A stretch of 9,155 bases of DNA, taken from positions 1 through 9,155 of the forward strand of contig DATFMP010000008.1 in NCBI GenBank assembly GCA_035266845.1. The letters are read 5' to 3'. Every line of letters begins with the position of its first letter. Positions within the stretch are counted from its first letter, which is position 1. Below the pieces are notes generated by a model. The model saw only the letters and a program-made list of their open reading frames with translations, made no database searches and was not told the DNA's origin. The DNA is from DATFMP01 sp035266845. Its GTDB lineage: Bacteria; SAR324; JACQKK01. Positions 1 to 5,537 of this stretch are shown piece after piece. The position numbers and the translations under genes were made by a program.

Positions 1-866
1 CAGGCGCCGCGTAACAGCTCGAACACGCCGCCCACGGTTTGGTCGCGGTTGAAGCCCATCTCCTCCACCGTGGCGCCCACCACCAGCCGGCCGTCGCCGC
101 GCGGTACCACGTACACGTCCGGCGTGCGCAGGTTGTGGCGCAGCCAGCCTTCCGGCGCGCGGATCGCGAGCATCTGCCCTTTCACCGGGCGCACCCAGGG
201 CCGCAGGGCGCCGTCCAGCCCGGGGATGAGCCCGGACCAGCTCCCCGCGGCCAGCAGCAGGTGCTCGTGGCGCCACTCGCGGCCGCCGGCCACCACGGCC
301 GGGGGGCCGTCGTCCAGCAGGCGCACCTCGTCCACGGGCGTGTGCTCGTGCAGCGTGCCGCCGGCCTTCACGAAGGCCGCCTTGAGCGCGTCCACCAGCA
401 GGCGGTTGTCCACCTGATAGTCCGCCGGGATGTGCAGCGCGGCCACGACGTTGTGGGAGAGCGCGGGCTCCAGTTCCTGCGCTTCGCGGCCGTTCAGCCA
501 GCGCACGGGCAGGTCCAGCTTCTGCTGATACTCGAACAGGTGCCGCAGCTCCGCCGTGTCGTCCGCGTGCAGGGAGACCTTCATGCCGCCCTCCATGCGG
601 AATCCCACACTGCGGCCCGTGTACGCCTCCACCTCGGCCACGAAGTCCGGATAGAGCCGCAGGCTCTCCTGGCCCAGCCGCAGGTTGAGGTCCTCCTGGA
701 AGTGTACCTCGCCCACGGGCGCCAGCATGCCCGCGCCGGCCCAGGAGGCCTCGCGGCCCGTCTCGCCGCGTTCCAGCAGCGTGACCGGCTCGCCGCGCAG
801 GCGCAACTTCCAGCCGATGGACAGGCCGATCAGCCCGCCGCCGATGATGAGGGTGCCCTTTTCCAT
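1..866 (-). CDS. thiO: Glycine oxidase ThiO-type FAD-dependent amine oxidase, 3' end outside window
   Basis: This is the N-terminal 288 residues of a DAO-family flavoenzyme; the C-terminus lies beyond base 1. The family oxidises glycine and small amines to imino acids with release of H2O2. In bacteria ThiO supplies dehydroglycine for the thiazole of thiamine. Visible features are the dinucleotide-binding GGGLIG at residues 9-14, a ribose-binding Glu at 32 (LLERG), the ThiO-like REASWAGAGMLAP at 38-50, AAGSWS at 206-211, RPVKGQ at 226-231 and the family block YVVPRGDGRLVVGATVEEMGF ending near 272. Family members are about 350-370 residues, so roughly 70-80 are missing. The ATG at 866 is chosen because the FAD motif begins a few residues later; no strong Shine-Dalgarno precedes it. 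No thiamine gene is visible in the window, so a thiamine role is inferred from the family. A related DAO-family deaminase is the alternative. Confidence 0.85.
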   Translation of the reverse strand, partial: MEKGTLIIGGGLIGLSIGWKLRLRGEPVTLLERGETGREASWAGAGMLAPVGEVHFQEDLNLRLGQESLRLYPDFVAEVEAYTGRSVGFRMEGGMKVSLHADDTAELRHLFEYQQKLDLPVRWLNGREAQELEPALSHNVVAALHIPADYQVDNRLLVDALKAAFVKAGGTLHEHTPVDEVRLLDDGPPAVVAGGREWRHEHLLLAAGSWSGLIPGLDGALRPWVRPVKGQMLAIRAPEGWLRHNLRTPDVYVVPRGDGRLVVGATVEEMGFNRDQTVGGVFELLRGA

Positions 867-913
867 GCGTCGTGCCGTTCTGCGGGGTGAAGTAATGTTG
901 GCGAGTGGGGGGG

Positions 914-933
914 CCAGGGGGCTTGCTCCCTGG
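914..933. repeat. Hairpin within the 892-990 element
   Basis: CCAGGGGG (914-921) pairs with CTCCCTGG (926-933) around a CTTG loop. Pairing is complete apart from one G-T wobble at 920/927. There is no T-run on either side, so it is not a canonical intrinsic terminator. Confidence 0.6.
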
Positions 934-940
934 TAGGGGT

Positions 941-959
941 ATGGGGGCAAAGCCCCCAT
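941..959 (-). terminator. Perfect 8-bp hairpin downstream of the FecR-like gene
   Basis: ATGGGGGC (941-948) pairs perfectly with GCCCCCAT (952-959) around a three-base AAA loop. It lies about 28 bases past the TAA of the FecR-like gene in its transcription direction. It lacks a T-tract, so termination strength is uncertain. It may act as an attenuating or RNA-stabilising hairpin between that gene and thiO. Confidence 0.45.
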
Positions 960-986
960 GGCCGGCGTGCCTTTCAAGACACAACA

Positions 987-1745
987 TTACGAGCGCAGCC
1001 AGGAGATTTCGTGCTTGGTGCCCTCCTGCATGTCCACCAGGCGCCGGATCTCCTCGTCGTTGTGATTGAGCATGGGCGCGTGCAGCCGCACGGTGGGGTC
1101 CGCCGGGTTGACGTAGTAAGCGTCGTGGTGCTGCGCGTTGGTCTGGGCATAGGGTGTGTTGCGCCCGCTGAGCAGCCACTCTACCTGGCCGTGGCAGGTG
1201 CAAAAGTAGTCGCTGAAGCCGGTGGGAATCTGCACCAGCCCGTCCATGCTTTGGCCCGTGTGCTGCTCCGGACTGAACACCTGCCGGTACACCACGGTGC
1301 CCTTGATGCCGAAGCTGGCCGTGCTGCCCGCCACCAGATAGCGACCGCCCGTGTTCACCACCAGCAGCAGGGCGCCGGCCACCAGGTTCAGCACGCCCGC
1401 GCTCATCTCGCTCAGCAGCAGTTCCAGGGTAGAGCCGCCGAACACGGTGAAGATGGAGCCGTCCTCCAGGGAGACCACGCAGCGCCCGCCGGGGGCCACC
1501 TTCACCAGCGCGCCGGAGGCCACCTTGTCGCCCACGCGCAGCGCCTTGCCGTTCGCGGAGGCCTGCCCCACCAGTTCCTTCACCTTGCCGCCCTCGTTGG
1601 GCATGCGCTTGGAGAACAGGCCCTCCCAGTCGATCGCCTGGGCCTCGCGGGGCAGCACGGTCGTCCCCAGCGCGGCGGCCAGGGAGGCGCCGGCGCCTGC
1701 GCGCAGCAGGGTGCGGCGGGTGAAGCGGGGGCCGAGCGGGGGCAT
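987..1745 (-). CDS. Tat-exported FecR-like domain protein, function unknown
   Basis: The 252-residue product has a twin-arginine signal: TRRTLLR at residues 9-15, a hydrophobic stretch at about 16-30 and an A-Q-A site at 35-37, predicting cleavage before Ile38 and periplasmic location of a folded protein. The mature part resembles FecR-like beta-domains: an LRVGDKVASGALVKV start near 69-83, a beta-strand-rich core, and GIKGT at 146-150 in place of the usual GVRGT. C182-T-C184-H185-G is striking but is CxCH, not the haem c motif CxxCH. The C-terminus holds HH at 206-207 and NHNDEEIRRL at 227-236. The frame is open upstream to 1985, but only the ATG at 1745 puts the Tat motif at the N-terminus. 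GGAG at 1759-1756 lies ten bases upstream as a weak ribosome site. It sits 28 bp after the membrane-protein gene, suggesting co-transcription. The true FecR anti-sigma role is unsupported: there is no cytoplasmic anti-sigma segment, sigma factor or TonB receptor here. Confidence 0.75.
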   Translation of the reverse strand: MPPLGPRFTRRTLLRAGAGASLAAALGTTVLPREAQAIDWEGLFSKRMPNEGGKVKELVGQASANGKALRVGDKVASGALVKVAPGGRCVVSLEDGSIFTVFGGSTLELLLSEMSAGVLNLVAGALLLVVNTGGRYLVAGSTASFGIKGTVVYRQVFSPEQHTGQSMDGLVQIPTGFSDYFCTCHGQVEWLLSGRNTPYAQTNAQHHDAYYVNPADPTVRLHAPMLNHNDEEIRRLVDMQEGTKHEISWLRS

Positions 1746-1773
1746 GGGCGTCTGGCTCCGGTTGGGGAATCGC

Positions 1774-2472
1774 TCAGGTGATGCGCCGCCGGGGCGAGCG
1801 CGCGAAATCATACAGGAAGTGTGCGCCCCCGGCCACCGCCAGGGCAAGGCCCGCCAGAAACCACGCCCAGGCGAAGCGCGGCGGCAGCCCGCCGCCCAGG
1901 TAGTGTCCCGCATCGCGCATGAAGGCCACCAGCACCAGCGCCCCACCCAGCAGCGGCACCGCCCACTGCACGCGACCTGGGGCAAGCAGGGGCCGCGTGC
2001 GCGCCAGCCACAGGTACGCCGTCGTGAAGGCGATCATGGCCAGCGAGATCAGCACGGGACACAGCACGGGGGCCACCCACACCGTGGGCAGCAGGAACAG
2101 GATGTCGTAGGTGAGCAGGCCGGCGGGCCAGCCCAGGAACACCTTCAGGAACGCGTAGTAGCTGAGGTCCCACGCGCCGAACACCAGCATGTAGGCCAGA
2201 AAGCGCAGAAACGGGCGCGGGTGGAACAGCCAGGCCGGCGCCAGCATCAGCGCCAGCGTGGCCACCTCGCGCGCCAGCTCCACCTGCAGGGCGTGCGCCT
2301 GCAGCGGTTCGAGGCCGAGCCGCATGGGGAACAGGCTGTCGCCCGTCTCTCCCAGCAGCGCGCGCAGGTACACCACCACGGCGGCCTCGATGAGGCCAAA
2401 GGCGACGCCGAACACCCACAGCATCGCGTAGGACGAGCCGCGCGGTGGGTCGGGCAGGGCGATGGTGCGCAT
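1774..2472 (-). CDS. Conserved polytopic inner-membrane protein of unknown function
   Basis: The product has 232 residues, with hydrophobic segments at about 15-37, 66-83, 89-112, 126-156, 168-185 and 200-221, suggesting six membrane spans. Polar residues in or at the membrane segments are distinctive: E29 in FGLIEAAVVVYLR, W101-D102 in FGAWDLSYY, D123 in LLTYDILF, and H190. These look like conserved family positions, but I cannot name the family. The tail is basic (RSPRRRIT) and probably cytoplasmic. The start is the ATG at 2472, 14 bp after the EthD stop; a second Met at residue 17 is a possible alternative start. The spacing to both neighbours supports an operon with the EthD-like and FecR-like genes. 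Pairing with the exported FecR-like protein suggests a joint envelope role, which is inference. Confidence 0.7.
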   Translation of the reverse strand: MRTIALPDPPRGSSYAMLWVFGVAFGLIEAAVVVYLRALLGETGDSLFPMRLGLEPLQAHALQVELAREVATLALMLAPAWLFHPRPFLRFLAYMLVFGAWDLSYYAFLKVFLGWPAGLLTYDILFLLPTVWVAPVLCPVLISLAMIAFTTAYLWLARTRPLLAPGRVQWAVPLLGGALVLVAFMRDAGHYLGGGLPPRFAWAWFLAGLALAVAGGAHFLYDFARSPRRRIT

Positions 2473-2486
2473 GGCGGGCCGGCGGA

Positions 2487-2858
2487 TCAGCTCTGCACGA
2501 GCACGTGCTCCTCGCCCAGCCAGGCGGGCGAGCGGGCCTGGTCGATGAACGTCGCCTCGTCCTCGCGGATGGCGCGCATTACGGCCCGCGCCTCGGGCGA
2601 TTTCGCGGGCGCCTGCATGGCCTCCACGCTGTCGAACCAGATCTCGGCCACGCCGTCGTAGGGCTCCGGTGCTCCCCTGCTGGCGCGCATGGCCTCGCTG
2701 AGCTCCCCGTGGCTGGGGTGGTGTTGCACATAGCGGCGGATGTTGAGCAGCCCGGCCGCATCGCGCACCAGCGGGCCGTGGGTGTTCAGCCAGTAGTCCC
2801 GGAACTGCTCCGGCGTCAGGTGCGGCTGGCGCCGCAGGCAGTAGACCATCTTGATCAT
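2487..2858 (-). CDS. EthD domain-containing protein
   Basis: The product has 123 residues and the dimeric alpha/beta-barrel (ferredoxin-like) pattern of the EthD family. MIKMVYCLRRQPHLTPEQF opens it, and YWLNTHGPL (residues 22-30) carries the family His at 27. Further markers are the RRYVQHH strand near 41-47, YDGVAEIWFDS at 67-77 and a C-terminal EDEATFID helix near 99-106. EthD was named from ethyl tert-butyl ether degradation; most homologues are small enzymes or accessory proteins of unknown substrate. The frame extends to a GTG at 2870, but the ATG at 2858 is preferred. It gives the usual family N-terminus and has GAGAAG four bases upstream. It follows the SDR stop by 74 bp and precedes the membrane-protein start by 14 bp. 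Family assignment is firm; the substrate is unknown. Confidence 0.85.
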   Translation of the reverse strand: MIKMVYCLRRQPHLTPEQFRDYWLNTHGPLVRDAAGLLNIRRYVQHHPSHGELSEAMRASRGAPEPYDGVAEIWFDSVEAMQAPAKSPEARAVMRAIREDEATFIDQARSPAWLGEEHVLVQS

Positions 2859-2932
2859 GGCGCTTCTCACGGATGAGAGGTGGGTTCGCCTTGGCTCGGT
2901 TCGGCAGGGTTCGACTTGCGTGTCGCCGCCGG

Positions 2933-3718
2933 CTACACCACGGGCGAGCGGCCGCCGTCTACGTTAATGGCGCAGCCGGTGATGTACGAGGCCGCATCCG
3001 AGGCCAGGAAGCAGGCCAAGTTGGCGAATTCCTGCGGGTCGCCCATGCGCCCCAGCGGCACCTGCTGGCCCTGCTCCGTCACGAACTGCTCGAAGGAGAG
3101 GTCCGCCGCGCGGGTCTGGTGGCGCTTCTCCCACTGCTCCGTAACCAGGATGCCCGTGCACAGCGCGTTCACCAGCACGTTGTGCGGGGCGAACTCCCCG
3201 GCCAGCACCTTGGTGAGCGCCATGCCCGCCGCGCGCGTGACCGCCGTGGGCGCGCCGCCCGGCTGGGGCGCCTTGGCGCCGGTGTTGAGCACGTTGATGA
3301 TGCGGCCCCAGCGCCGCTCCTTCATGCCCGGCAGGGCCAGCCGCGCCAGCCGCACCGCGGCGAAGAGCTTCAGCTCGAAGTCCGACTGCCACAGCTCGTC
3401 CGTGATGCTCTCGAAGGCGCCCGTGGCCGAGGTGCCCGCATTGTTGACGAGAATGTCCACCTTGCCCAGCCCGCCCACGGCCTGCTCCCACACGGGCGGG
3501 ATGCCCGCGGCCTGGCTCACGTCGCCGGCGACGGCGACCACCTTGCACCCAGGCGCAGCGGCTTCGATCTGCGCCTGCGCGTCCGCCAGCACGTCCGGCC
3601 GGCGCGCCACGATGGCCAAGTCCGCGCCTGCCTGGGCGAAGGTGCGGGCCATGGCCAGCCCCAGTCCCTTGCTGCCGCCCGTGACGAGTGCCGCCTTGCC
3701 TGCCAGAGAGATCTGCAT
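2933..3718 (-). CDS. Atypical short-chain dehydrogenase/reductase lacking the classical catalytic residues
   Basis: The 261-residue product has a full SDR fold: the cofactor motif TGGSKGLG at residues 13-20, A38-R39-R40 after strand 2 (suggesting NADP(H) preference), D66-V, NNAG at 92-95, and the C-terminal ITGCAINVDGG at 246-256. By position the classical Asn-Ser-Tyr-Lys tetrad is replaced by E115, N145, T158 and R162 (APTAVTR where YxxxK is expected). The length and all structural motifs are intact, so this looks like a divergent subfamily rather than a decayed gene. It may bind cofactor without classical carbonyl reduction or use another mechanism. The ATG at 3718 has a strong AGGAGG seven bases upstream. 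It appears to be the first gene of the SDR-EthD-membrane protein-FecR operon. SDR family membership is near certain; the reaction is unknown. Confidence 0.92.
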   Translation of the reverse strand: MQISLAGKAALVTGGSKGLGLAMARTFAQAGADLAIVARRPDVLADAQAQIEAAAPGCKVVAVAGDVSQAAGIPPVWEQAVGGLGKVDILVNNAGTSATGAFESITDELWQSDFELKLFAAVRLARLALPGMKERRWGRIINVLNTGAKAPQPGGAPTAVTRAAGMALTKVLAGEFAPHNVLVNALCTGILVTEQWEKRHQTRAADLSFEQFVTEQGQQVPLGRMGDPQEFANLACFLASDAASYITGCAINVDGGRSPVV

Positions 3719-3725
3719 TGCTGTG

Positions 3726-3731
3726 CCTCCT
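3726..3731 (-). promoter_or_regulatory. Strong ribosome binding site of the SDR gene
   Basis: CCTCCT on the plus strand reads AGGAGG on the minus strand, seven bases before the ATG at 3718. It is the best Shine-Dalgarno on the minus strand of this window and fixes the SDR start. Confidence 0.85.
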
Positions 3732-3803
3732 GCTTGCCAAAGGGGTGTGGGCGCCGCCCTGAAGCCCGCTTACCGCACAGGGGCCCGGCGCCACGGTGCG
3801 GAC

Positions 3804-3833
3804 ACCATAGCGCAGGGGCCGGGGGTTTGTCGC
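3804..3833 (-). promoter_or_regulatory. Possible promoter of the SDR operon
   Basis: On the minus strand GCGACA (3833-3828) and TATGGT (3809-3804) are separated by 18 bases. Each matches sigma-70 consensus at four of six positions. Transcription would begin near 3797 and leave a leader of about 80 bases. An alternative -10, TAAAAT (minus, 3931-3926), sits in the AT-rich part but has no good -35. Neither is strong. Confidence 0.25.
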
Positions 3834-3896
3834 GGGCCGGCACCCCCTGGGTAGGACGCCGGCTCCGGCGCGCACAGCAGGCGGGCTGCCGCGCTG

Positions 3897-3912
3897 TCAC
3901 ACACTCATGTGA
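3897..3912. promoter_or_regulatory. Inverted repeat TCACA-N6-TGTGA
   Basis: TCACA (3897-3901) and TGTGA (3908-3912) form an exact 5-bp dyad with a 6-bp spacer, upstream of the candidate metY -35. The arms are those of a CRP site but in reversed order (CRP sites read TGTGA-N6-TCACA), so CRP binding is not implied. It could be an operator for another dimeric regulator. Confidence 0.4.
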
Positions 3913-3985
3913 TGGTAAGGGGCTGATTTTACACGATTATTCTTGCGAGGCAGAAAAAGCCGTGCTAGAAACTGAATCATCACAT
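3907..3985. repeat. 8-bp inverted repeat pair bracketing the metY promoter
   Basis: ATGTGATG (3907-3914) is the exact reverse complement of CATCACAT (3978-3985). The arms lie on either side of the predicted -35/-10 and are separated by 63 bp. The upstream arm overlaps the TCACA-N6-TGTGA dyad. Two related half-sites around a promoter are consistent with a repressor or looping operator, but the match is short enough to be fortuitous. Confidence 0.4.
3943..3971 (+). promoter_or_regulatory. Candidate sigma-70 promoter for metY
   Basis: TTGCGA (3943-3948) and TAGAAA (3966-3971) are 17 bases apart, each matching consensus at four of six positions, in the AT-richest part of the spacer. The predicted start near 3978 leaves a leader of about 108 bases before the metY ATG. 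Confidence 0.45.
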
Positions 3986-4071
3986 CAGCATACAGCGATG
4001 CGAATATCATGCGCGCGGCCCTCGGGAGCGCATCCCAGGCAAGCGCGGCGGCCCGGCACGACGAGAACGCG

Positions 4072-4077
4072 AGGAGG
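4072..4077 (+). promoter_or_regulatory. Ribosome binding site of metY
   Basis: AGGAGG lies eight bases before the ATG at 4086 and determines the start. Confidence 0.85.
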
Positions 4078-4085
4078 CACGCACC

Positions 4086-5393
4086 ATGGCTCAGAACGGT
4101 CACCGCTACGAAACCCTGCAGATCCACGCCGGCCAGCAGCCGGACCCCACCACCGGGGCCCGCGCGGTGCCGATCTACCAGACCACCTCATATGCCTTCC
4201 GCGATACGGCACACGGGGCCTCGCTGTTCGGCCTGCAGGAGTTCGGCAACATCTACACACGTATCATGAACCCCACCACGGACGTCTTCGAGCAGCGCGT
4301 GGCGGCGCTGGAGGGCGGCGTGGCGGGGCTGGCCACGGCATCGGGGCAGGCCGCGCAGATGCTGGCCATCACCAACGTGGCCCAGGCCGGGGACAACATC
4401 GTCTCCACCAGCAACCTGTATGGCGGCACCTACAACCAGTTCAAGGTGACGCTGCCGCGGCTGGGAATCGACGTGAGGTTCGTGGACGGGGACGACCCGG
4501 CGGGCTTTGCGAAGCTGATCGACGATCGCACCAAGGCGCTCTACGTGGAGACCATCGGCAACCCGCTGCTCAACGTGCCGGACTTCGAGGCGGTGGCCAA
4601 GGTGGCGCACGACCACGGCATCGCGCTGCTGGTGGACAACACCTTCGGCGCGGCGGGTTACCTGGCGCGGCCGATCGAGCACGGTGCGGACGTCGTGGTG
4701 GCCTCCGCCACCAAGTGGATCGGCGGCCACGGTACGTCGATCGGCGGCATCATCGTGGATTCGGGGCGCTTCGACTGGGGCAACGGCAAGTATCCGCTCT
4801 TCACCGAGCCCAGCCCCAGCTACCACGGCCTCAACTTCAACGAGGTCTTCGGCAAGGGCTCCCAGTTCGGCAACATCGCCTTCGCCATCCGCGCCCGGGT
4901 GGAAGGTCTGCGCGACCAGGGGTCGGCCCTCAGCCCGTTCAACGCGTTCCTGTTCCTGCAGGGTCTGGAGACGCTCTCCCTGCGCGTGGAGCGCCACTGC
5001 GCCAACACGCTGGCCCTGGCCCGGTGGCTGCGGGAGCACCAGCAGGTGGACTGGGTGAGCTACCCCGGCCTGCCGGAGCACCCCTCGCACAAGCTGGCCC
5101 AGCGCTATCTGCGGGCGGGCATGTACGGCGGGGTGTTGGCCTTCGGCATCAAGGGCGGTCAGGCGGCCGGTGCCAAGTTCATCGATGCCGTGCAGCTCGC
5201 CAGCCGGCTGGCCAACGTGGGCGATGCCAAGACGCTGGTGATCCACCCCGCGTCCACCACCCACCAGCAGCTCTCCGCGGAGGAGCAGGCCGCCGCGGGC
5301 GTCTCGCCGGAGATGGTGCGCGTCTCCGTGGGTCTGGAGCACATCGACGACATCGTCGCGGACTTCGACCAGGCCCTGAAAGCCTCGGCCTGA
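4086..5393 (+). CDS. metY: O-acetylhomoserine sulfhydrylase (MetY), PLP-dependent
   Basis: The 435-residue product belongs to the Cys/Met-metabolism PLP enzymes and has the usual length of the MetY branch. MetY converts O-acetyl-L-homoserine and sulfide to L-homocysteine and acetate in the cytoplasm, the direct-sulfhydrylation route to methionine. The N-terminal block YETLQIHAGQQPDPTTGARA is typical of MetY. Other landmarks are YTRIMNPTTD at 57-66, ATASGQAAQ at 83-91 in the cofactor phosphate region, SNLYGGTYNQF at 109-119, ETIGNPLLNVPD at 155-166, VDNTFG at 183-188 and the PLP lysine K210 in SATKWIGGHGTSIGG. The C-terminal VGDAKTLVIHPASTTHQQL block and the RVSVGLE strand are intact. MetY-like length and the long segment after the PLP lysine favour it over MetZ, MetB or MetC. 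A strong AGGAGG precedes the ATG. The downstream enolase-superfamily gene is 144 bp away and may have its own promoter. Confidence 0.95.
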   Translation: MAQNGHRYETLQIHAGQQPDPTTGARAVPIYQTTSYAFRDTAHGASLFGLQEFGNIYTRIMNPTTDVFEQRVAALEGGVAGLATASGQAAQMLAITNVAQAGDNIVSTSNLYGGTYNQFKVTLPRLGIDVRFVDGDDPAGFAKLIDDRTKALYVETIGNPLLNVPDFEAVAKVAHDHGIALLVDNTFGAAGYLARPIEHGADVVVASATKWIGGHGTSIGGIIVDSGRFDWGNGKYPLFTEPSPSYHGLNFNEVFGKGSQFGNIAFAIRARVEGLRDQGSALSPFNAFLFLQGLETLSLRVERHCANTLALARWLREHQQVDWVSYPGLPEHPSHKLAQRYLRAGMYGGVLAFGIKGGQAAGAKFIDAVQLASRLANVGDAKTLVIHPASTTHQQLSAEEQAAAGVSPEMVRVSVGLEHIDDIVADFDQALKASA

Positions 5394-5421
5394 GGCCCTG
5401 CCGCGGCCGTCCGGCAATTCG

Positions 5422-5448
5422 GGCCCGCTCCGGGTGACGGGGCGGGCC
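5422..5448 (+). terminator. Possible hairpin after metY
   Basis: GGCCCGC (5422-5428) pairs exactly with GCGGGCC (5442-5448) around a 13-base loop, starting 28 bases after the metY stop. No T-run follows, so it is at best a weak or factor-dependent terminator. A poor promoter candidate overlaps it: GTGACG at 5434-5439, an 18-base gap, TAGAAC at 5458-5463. That candidate could serve the next gene. Confidence 0.3.
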
Positions 5449-5537
5449 GGCTTGCGATAGAACGATCCGAATGCGGGCGCGCCGGGGCGATGGGCTCCCG
5501 GCGCCCCGCCTCGCTCTGTCCTGCTCGCGAGCCCCCC

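Larger units (their letters stand above)
892..990. repeat. 99-bp element: two G5/C5 hairpins between 9-bp inverted terminal repeats
   Basis: GTAATGTTG at 892-900 is the exact reverse complement of CAACATTAC at 982-990. Between them lie two hairpins, at 914-933 and 941-959. The right terminal repeat contains the TAA stop (989-987) of the FecR-like gene. The element fills almost all of the spacer before thiO. It resembles a REP or small MITE-like palindromic unit. I see no target-site duplication and no transposase, so mobility is inference. It could equally be a structured intercistronic terminator or mRNA-processing site. Confidence 0.6.
3719..4085. other. Divergent intergenic region between the SDR operon and metY
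   Basis: These 367 bases carry no supported gene. The SDR-proximal part (about 3735-3895) is GC-rich. The part at about 3900-4010 is clearly AT-richer and contains the candidate metY promoter, two sets of inverted repeats and candidate minus-strand promoter elements. The metY-proximal 75 bases are GC-rich again and end in a ribosome binding site. Open frames crossing it show no recognisable protein and appear to be chance. I saw no SAM-riboswitch-like fold. Confidence 0.7.

Noticed and set aside
1194..1211. Haem c attachment motif in the FecR-like protein
   Set aside because: The sequence is C-T-C-H, one residue short of CxxCH, and the protein has a Tat signal; c-type cytochromes are exported unfolded by Sec.
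1746..1985. Upstream extension of the FecR-like gene to 1985
   Set aside because: It would add 80 residues antisense-like in composition, overlap the membrane-protein gene and bury the Tat signal in the middle of the protein.
3897..3912. CRP binding site
   Set aside because: The half-sites are in reversed order relative to the TGTGA-N6-TCACA consensus, so only a generic dyad is reported.
3978..4085. SAM or other methionine-related riboswitch in the metY leader
   Set aside because: The leader of about 108 bases lacks the conserved helices or the terminator/antiterminator arrangement expected of known SAM riboswitches.
3897..4127. Minus-strand 76-residue frame over the metY start
   Set aside because: It covers the metY promoter, ribosome site and first codons; there is no ribosome site of its own and no motif.
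2873..5437. Plus-strand open frame of 854 codons across the SDR and metY region
   Set aside because: It runs antisense to the SDR and out of frame over metY. Its composition (Arg, Gly, Ala, Pro, Gln-rich) is that of a shadow in GC-rich DNA and it shows no domain.
5490..5537. Earlier ATG start of the enolase-superfamily gene
   Set aside because: The 16 extra residues are unlike the family N-terminus, while the ATG at 5538 gives the normal MKITRIRADWL start. Neither has a strong ribosome site.
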